Assembly (NCBI GenBank): GCA_027257055.1
Contig: JAPVLO010000523.1
Span: 62,001-126,000, forward strand
DNA length: 64,000 nucleotides
From: Cephalopachus bancanus
Taxonomy: Eukaryota > Chordata > Mammalia > Primates > Tarsiidae
Direction of reading: 5' to 3'
Part shown: piece by piece, positions 51,071 through 64,000 of the stretch
Position numbering within the stretch: the first letter of the stretch is position 1
How the letters are laid out: each line of letters starts with the position of its first letter
The notes under the pieces: generated by a model
The model's database searches: none
What the model was told of the DNA's origin: nothing
Seen by the model: only the letters and a program-made list of their open reading frames with translations
Position numbers and translations under genes: made by a program

Positions 51071-51158
51071 TAGGCCGAGGCTGCAGTGAGCCGTGATCAC
51101 GCCATTGCACTTCAACCTGGGCGACAGTGAGACTCCATCTCTAAAACTTAAAAAATTT
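51071..51158 (+). repeat. Alu right-arm fragment, forward
   Basis: gtaggccgaggctgcagtga gccgtgatcacgcc to ctctaaaactt. Confidence 0.85.
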
Positions 51159-51166
51159 AAAGTGAA

Positions 51167-51467
51167 GCCAGGCTTGGTGGCTCAGCCTGTAATCCCAGCA
51201 CTTTGGGAGGCTGAGGTGAGTGGACTGCCTGAGCCCACGGGTTCGAGACCCGCCTGGGCAACTTGGTGAGACCTCATCTCTACAATAAAATCAAAAATTA
51301 GCTGGACGTGGTAGTGCACGCCTATAGTTCCAGCTACTTGGAAGGCTGAGGCAGAAGGATCGCCAGCGCCCAGCAGGTCGAGGCTGCAGTGGCCGGGAGC
51401 GGCCACTGCACTCCAGTCTGGGTGACAGAGTGAGACTCCAACTCAAAAAAAAAAAAAAAAAAAAAAA
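51167..51467 (+). repeat. Alu, forward (last Alu of the window)
   Basis: Flanked by aaatttaaagtga / aaaattaaagtgt; 23-base A tail. Dominant subfamily. Confidence 0.95.
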
Positions 51468-53077
51468 TTAAAGTGTTTCAGGTCTCTGAGCCCATGGCCC
51501 TGCCCAGACCATGCAGATATGAGGGTCGTGGGGGTATTGGAAACCAGAGCGAGTGTGCTGAGGGAGGGGAAAGCTGGTCAGTGACCCACGCCCCACCTAC
51601 CTCGTCCTGGCCCATGGCGGGGAGGTTGACAGAGGGCAGCACCCCATGACCTCAAAGTCTGGTCCTTGACGGTCTCCTTCCAACCACTTGAGGGCCGCTG
51701 CTTGCCCTTATGCCTGCTTGCCCTGTTTCCTGGGGCCAAACTTGATTTTTAGGCATCTTCTTGGACCGTAGACAGGATCTTCCTGGCTCACCTCACAGGC
51801 CACAACTGCTCCATACTTATGCTGTCCCCTGGTGTCCCAGGTGATGGCCAGGACCAGCAGACACCAGGCTGGTGGGGCCTAGGCCAAAGGCAGGGAGTGG
51901 CCCAGGAGGGCTCAGCTCACCTCCCCACACCGTGGTCAGCAGGGTGTAGAGTCCCAGCTGGGATTCGAGCTCTCTGGAGCCTCCTCCTGGCGTGATCTGC
52001 TGTCTGGCAGCCCCACAGGTGGTGTTTGCAGGGGGGGCCTGTGGGTGGGTGTGTGTGTCGGCATGTACTGTGCTCAGCGTCTTGACCTGAGCCCTTCTCT
52101 GAGGGGTCAGACAGGAGAGGTTTGCTGTCTCCAGGCGGAGTACTTGGGCTTTTCTTAGCACAGAAACTGAGGTCAGACTGGATTTCCTGGCCCAGTGTAG
52201 CTGCCCTGGCCACCCCCCAGGGGGGACTCAGAGGTGCTCTTCCCCCACTCGGCCCACATGAGGAGGGCAGCTTCATGGATTTTGTGCTGGACTCCGAGAG
52301 ACAACTATGTTGCTTGGGGAGATTTTTTTTGGTTTTTTTTGAAGAGGCAAGTTTTTTTCCTGAACCAAAAGGGTTTTGGTGGAACATACTGTCAGAAACA
52401 CGAGATGCATGCCATGTTAAAAAGAATGATTGATTCTTCTGCCAGGCCGAGCTAGTCAGTCCAGAGGCTCTGGTGCTGTGAATGTGGAGACCTTGCTCTG
52501 GGTCATCTGCCAGTCTGTGCCACCCCTAGGCCCCTGGCTCATCAAGGCCTGGGGGACTGGAGACACATTGCTTACCCCTCCCACAGGGCCGAAAACCTCT
52601 TCTTCCAGAGGGGCAGAAGCCCAGCTTTGGGGTGAGGCAGGCCAGGGGCCAGAAACCTTGAGCACAAGGACTGGAGCAAGGTTGTGAATAGCCGCCTGCT
52701 CCATCTGGAACTCAAGGTAGACCATCCAGTCCCCAAGCCCACGGAGATAGGGTTCACAGGTCACCAGCCCTGTAGCTGTACCACAGGGCTAGTGATTTGG
52801 AGAATGCAGTGCCCTCAAGGGACAGGCCAGTGTTGGGGTGTTCTTGCCCCCTCTGCAGGCTCCTAAGCTGCACCTGCCCTGGGACTGGGGCCTGAGGGGT
52901 ATCCTATGCCCCAGTGAGCTCGAGAGCCCCTCTCCCATCGTCCCGTACTTGGTGGGCTGGAGGTCTGAGTTGGCCACGTGGCAGCTCTGCAGCAGACAGG
53001 CACCTGCTCCAGGCCAGTGGAAGGGTGAGGTCCTGCTCAGGCCTCTTGGAGGCACTGACCTGCACCTTCACTTGCAG
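51468..53077. other. CAPN15 intron before the main coding exon
   Basis: No repeat recognised. 52,315-52,440 is T-rich and GC-poor against its GC-rich surroundings (see findings). Confidence 0.45.
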
Positions 53078-53099
53078 CCACACCCACTCACCTGGGTCC

Positions 53100-59680
<6,581 letters not shown>

Positions 59681-62600
59681 CTGCTGCCTCCTCTGTGGCC
59701 CTTCTCAGGGCCTGGGGCTTTGGGGGAAGAGCCATGTCCTGAGGCCCTGGCCCTCCAGCATCTGGACAGCAGGTGGGGCCTCCCCTGTGGAGCTGTGCAG
59801 AGGGGCCAAGTGTCCTGGGGGGGGCAGGGCAAACTCAGGGTGCCTGGGGTCAGCCACACTATGGGTCTCTGAGGGGCAGGACATCCTGCTGGCCAGGAAG
59901 GACCCTCCCAGCACACAGGACAGCGCGTGTGCGGCTCTTCCCAGCCAGGCGCCTATGCCAGGGGCCTGTCTGAGCCAATCAGTCATCAGAGCAGATGGAG
60001 CCAGGGGGGCGCAGAAGAAAAGTTTTCCGTCTCTTCTTGTGGCGGGTGGCAGCAGTTCCTGCGCAGCACCCATGTCCCCTCCTGGGCATGTCCTGGTTGG
60101 GCCCATACACACACCCCGGCACAGATGGTGCTGCTGGGCGGCTGGGCTCTCCCCAGGTGGGTGGGGGCTCGGTGCGGCCGGCGCAGGGTAAGAGGCTGTC
60201 AGGGACAGCCCATCGAATGTGAAAGCAATTAAAGCCACCAGCAGTGTTCGCTCCGGGCGGGCCTCGGGCGGCAGGGGAGCTGCCACAACACATCTCACCT
60301 CGGCACCCGCGGACGCCTGCCCTGCTCACTGAGGCTGCGTGGCCTCACTGGACTTCCTCCTGCTGCTGGGGGCTGGCCCACACCCACCTTGTTGGGCAGA
60401 GCTGGCTCCGTACGCTCCCAGGACATCCCCGGCAGCTTAGGACCCTGGCTCCCCTGAGACCCTGCTCCTCTGTCCCTGGCTTCACCCAATCCAGTGCACA
60501 CCTCTGACTTCTGCAGCCCCAGCCCTGGACAGCCCAGGAGGGGGCTCAGGGCGTGACAGAAACACCAGGACCCTCTAGGGTCAGGGCAATTCAGGAGCCT
60601 CCACAGCAGACAAGGGACCAGTGTCCAGCCCCTCAGCCACCCTATGTCCCTGGCTGGTCAGCCGCCTCACCACTTGGACCAGCGTGTAGGGTGACAACTC
60701 CAGCGGGGACGGGGTGAGAGAGAGGAGCTATCTGCGGGCAGTTGGGGCTCCCGTCACCCAGATCCCTAGTGGATGTTGGACAGGGAAACTAGGGCCACTC
60801 GAGGGACCACTGTGGAGCCTGAAGGAGGGGCCTTATGGCAGGTAAGCAGGGCTAGCCCAAGGCGGGGCTTCCCTGAGTGAGGCCTCGAAGGCTGAGCGTG
60901 AGCACTGAGGGAGTGACGGGAAGTCTGGGTTGGGCAGGGAATGGACCCAGGAGGAGGGTGCCTGGGGCTGCCCCCTCCTCCTGTCTGCCCTGGCCCAGCC
61001 TCAGCTTCCCTCCCAATTGCCCATGTCTCCCTTTCCCCATGGCTCTTCCTGGGTCTCACCACTCCTCCCCGACTGTGCCATTCATTGCCCTGTCCCTGGC
61101 CCTTTCTTCCCATTTGCCTGGCCAGGATCGGCCCTGGGACCCCACGGCCCCACTTCCTGGCCCTCTCCTTGGGCACTGCTGGCCACGCAGCCTTCCCGGG
61201 GCGGGCGGTGGCATGTTCTCACTTGTGAGGCATCCCTGTCAGAAGCACTTAGTGTACAAATTAGCCGTAGCCTCCCCGCCTCCTCCACAGCTCTGGGCGC
61301 TGGGCTGACAGGGCTGCAGCTCTGGGCCTTCTCCCGCCTGCCCGGGGCACACAGCCACACAGTCACCCGGTGTGGACCCCTGGCTGCCTGCCCACGTTCA
61401 AGCAGGGGGTCCCATTGACCGCCGGCTGGCTGGGGCTCCTCTCAGGTTCCCGAACTGGGCCCAGGCAGGGTGACCACACAGGGCGGGGGTGTTCGGAGTA
61501 TATTGAGGTGCTGAGGCCAAGTCCTGGCCCCTGCACCTGCCCCAGGAGTGGCAAGTCCCAGTGTCAAGGGCCTCGGGGGTCGGACATGGGGCCAGCTCGG
61601 AGGCCCCCACCATCCCACCCGCCAGCCTGTCTGCCATTCAGGCAGGGAAAATCATCTGTGACAGGCCCAGGAAGGCCAGCCCCGGGGGCCGCAGAGCGAC
61701 GCATGCAGCTCCTCTTTCCAACATATGGCTGCTGTCGGCCTCTGGCGCTGCTTGGCCAGTGCCGGCTTGGCAGCCGGGTGGGGGCTCAGACATCCTGAGT
61801 CTCCATCCCACCTGCCTGGCCCTGCTGCTCCTCTGTGACTCTGGGGGTTCCTGCCCCAGCTCACATGTCCCCCACAGCCGGGAGCTCACTCCTACGGCAG
61901 CTCTTGGCCTTCCAGGGAGTGTCCAGAGCCTCCTCAGTCCCAGGTGCTGAGGCACGGAGGGTCAGCCCCACAGCCCACCTGGGGTGGAGACGACCCGGCA
62001 AGTCTAGGGTGGAGCACGGAGGGGCACTCAGACCCTCGCAGTGGGCTCTGGGCTGGTCAGGGCCGTAGGGACAGTCCTGCTGCCTGACAGTCACGAGCAA
62101 GCCTGGAGAGCTAAAGCCAGAGGCTCCTCCCGGGGTCTCTTTCCCCCAGAGCGGCCCAGCTGGGATAGACCCCAAAAGAACTTCCCAGGCAACACCTGTG
62201 CTCTCCACACCCAGGGGCCACACTGCTGCCCACCCTTGTCCTCGGTGCTCCTGCCCACAGTCCTCAGCCCCTCCTGTGGTGGCCTCCCAACCCCCCTGTT
62301 TGATTGCTGTGGCTCTCCTGTGCTGTCGGGGTCAGGAGCCTCAGGCTGGTGCCCAGGCCCCAGGCATGATCCCTTCGGTGAAGCCCTGGGCTGCTCCACT
62401 CAGCCTGAGATCCCTGGAGCCACCTTGAAGGGGCAAGGCGGTTGAAGCCCCAGGACACCTGTGTGCTCTGAGACTGGGGGTCTTGCAGGCGCTCTGGGGC
62501 CGTGCATCCCAGGGCTCGTTAGTGACAGGCAAACATCAGCTGTGGCCAGGCAGCCTTCCAGGCACTGGCCCATGCAGTGGGCTCTCAGGCTTCAGCCACT

Positions 62601-64000
62601 GGACAGGCCCACCTGGGTCTCCATCTCAGCTCTATCCCTGGCCCCGGCCCAGCAGGCGGGTGCCAGCCCCGCCCCACACCTGTCCTGGCAAGCGCTGTGT
62701 GCAACACTGAGGGGATGAGACAGGCCGGTCCCCGGGCACTCACCACCACTACCCTGGCTGGCCCGCCGAGCCACTGCCTTCCACAGCCCCAGCTCTCGAT
62801 CTCACCCACAAGCCCCCCCACCCCGTGCAGTCCCAGCACTAATGGAGGTGACAGGCAGGCAGCCATGGGCAGGCCGGGCAAAGAAGGTTAATGGCCGAAA
62901 TGAGCCTCTGCTGGAGGCAGGAGGAGGAGACGCCGAGGCCACCCACTAGGGCCCACCTGAGCCAGAGGTGCCTGGAGACCACCACGCACTCTGTAGATGG
63001 GAGGTCTGCAGTCCAGAGGGGGACCCCAGAACAGGGTCCCAGCGCAGTCTCGGGAGGCAAGGGCTCCCCAAGCCCAAGACTGGCCCTGCATGTAGGGGAT
63101 GGGTCCCAGTTGGCAAGTCCTGACCACAGGAGGAAGGGAGGCCCAGGAGGGAGATGTGCCTGGGGGGACCTCAGAGTGGGCAGGGGGCTGGTGCTAGCAG
63201 CCTGGCTCCGCCTGGCTGTTCATGGTGGGGGTAGTCAGTTGAGCACCAGTGCGCTGCTGGCCTGATGCACTCCCCAGCCCAATGCACAGGCTGTCTAGGT
63301 GCAGCCAGGGCCAGCCTCTCAGGACCCCCACAAGCAAGCCCAGGACACTCATCCTCCCTTGCCTGGGCGCCTCCTGGAGGCCCGAAAGGCATCCAGGTTT
63401 TGCCCCTTGGGTTCCTCTGGGAGCGCCACCCCGTCTGCTTTCATCCCAAGTTCTGCCAAGACTAGTTCATGGGGAGGAAGGGCAGTGTCACTGCCTGGCT
63501 GAGCAGGTCCTTGGCCTCCCTAGCACTGGACTCAGCCTTGTCCTGGCTTCCGCCCCCGTCTGGGCCTCCTTGGTCACCTGCACTCCACTCCCTGCATGCT
63601 GAGATTCTGGAGTCCCACCAGGGATCCCAGGCCTTCTGGTCCCTCACCCTCCTTGCCTGGATGATGGCCAGAGCCTCCAGCCAGCCCGTTCCCTGTGCTG
63701 TTAGCTGTAACCTTGTCCAGACTTTGGAGGGATCAGCCTTGGGCTGGCCAATGAGGGGCCAGAAAGCGTGGAGCATCCCCAGGACTGAGGGGCCAGGCCT
63801 GGAGTCCTGCTCCCACTGCCCCAGGGCAACATGGACCCTCAGCCTCTCTGTTTGGCGTGAGATGCAGGCAGTGCCTGGCTGAGCACGTTCGGCATAGGGT
63901 CTACACAGAAAGAGGCTGGCCCCCAGCCCCACGCTCCACGGGGCTGCTGGCAAGACGGCCGCCGAGCTGTCCCCAGTCCAGGGCTGCTGCATGGTCAGCT
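59681..64000. other. Intergenic DNA downstream of CAPN15
   Basis: 4.3 kb of GC-rich DNA with no Alu and no recognised gene. In human PRR35 follows CAPN15, but none of its features as I remember them are seen here, so it would lie beyond the window. Confidence 0.5.

Noticed and set aside
52914..53099. Upstream extension of the long open frame before the CAPN15 ATG
   Set aside because: Open only by chance in GC-rich intron. The acceptor at 53,077 separates intron from exon, and the peptide before it is not conserved calpain sequence. Only the last 7 codons (53,079-53,099) can be in mRNA.

Overview
This is a piece of primate nuclear genome carrying two protein-coding genes, both on the + strand and head to tail: the 3' two-thirds of RAB11FIP3 (Rab11 effector, exons between 5,195 and 33,196) and all of CAPN15/SOLH (calpain 15, promoter near 39,100, coding exons between 53,100 and 58,617). 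This gene order is that of human chromosome 16p13.3. No bacterial, viral or organellar gene is present, and no tRNA or rRNA gene was recognised. Exons were located by reading the translated peptides against the families as I remember them, and by checking that splice sites and reading-frame phase agree at every junction.

The organism is a primate because the introns are full of dimeric Alu elements. It is probably not human or another anthropoid. Almost every Alu is an AluJ-like derivative with a shared private set of changes: a linker reading ACAATAAATCAAAAATTAGCC-like, GAGCCCGCGGGTTCGAGACC in the left arm, and a one-base deletion giving GGCTCAGCCTG. I see no typical AluS or AluY copies. That fits a strepsirrhine, most likely a lemur (inference). 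The RAB11FIP3 and CAPN15 proteins also differ from the human ones at scattered positions.

Layout. 1-34,905: RAB11FIP3, with 11 constitutive coding exons plus one cassette exon. The exons encode the acidic linker, a long coiled coil and the C-terminal Rab11-binding domain, followed by a 1.7 kb 3' UTR. Introns hold most of the roughly 40 Alus, an old antisense L1 (6.1-8.0 kb) interrupted by a hAT-like element and an Alu, and a 24-bp C-rich minisatellite (23.7 kb). 34,905-38,480: intergenic DNA with an Alu fragment, one Alu and old repeats. 38,480-39,780: CpG island promoter of CAPN15, with three ZNF143-type motifs and a non-coding first exon ending at 39,458. 39,459-53,077: 5' introns of CAPN15 around one well-defined upstream exon (47,842-48,131). 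53,078-58,617: compact, GC-rich coding part of CAPN15 (five NZF zinc fingers, calpain protease core with Cys/His/Asn, SOL-homology C-terminus). 58,618-59,680: its 3' UTR. 59,680-64,000: intergenic DNA with no recognised gene.

The two genes are not an operon. RAB11FIP3 acts in recycling-endosome traffic and cytokinesis, CAPN15 is a non-classical cytosolic calpain, and nothing here ties them functionally. The most interesting points are (1) an exon at 13,539-13,673 that adds a 45-codon Cys-containing segment to RAB11FIP3 resembling a constitutive part of RAB11FIP4, and (2) an upstream CAPN15 exon that is open throughout in the CAPN15 frame and would add an N-terminus beginning MGSSAS, a match to the N-myristoylation pattern.
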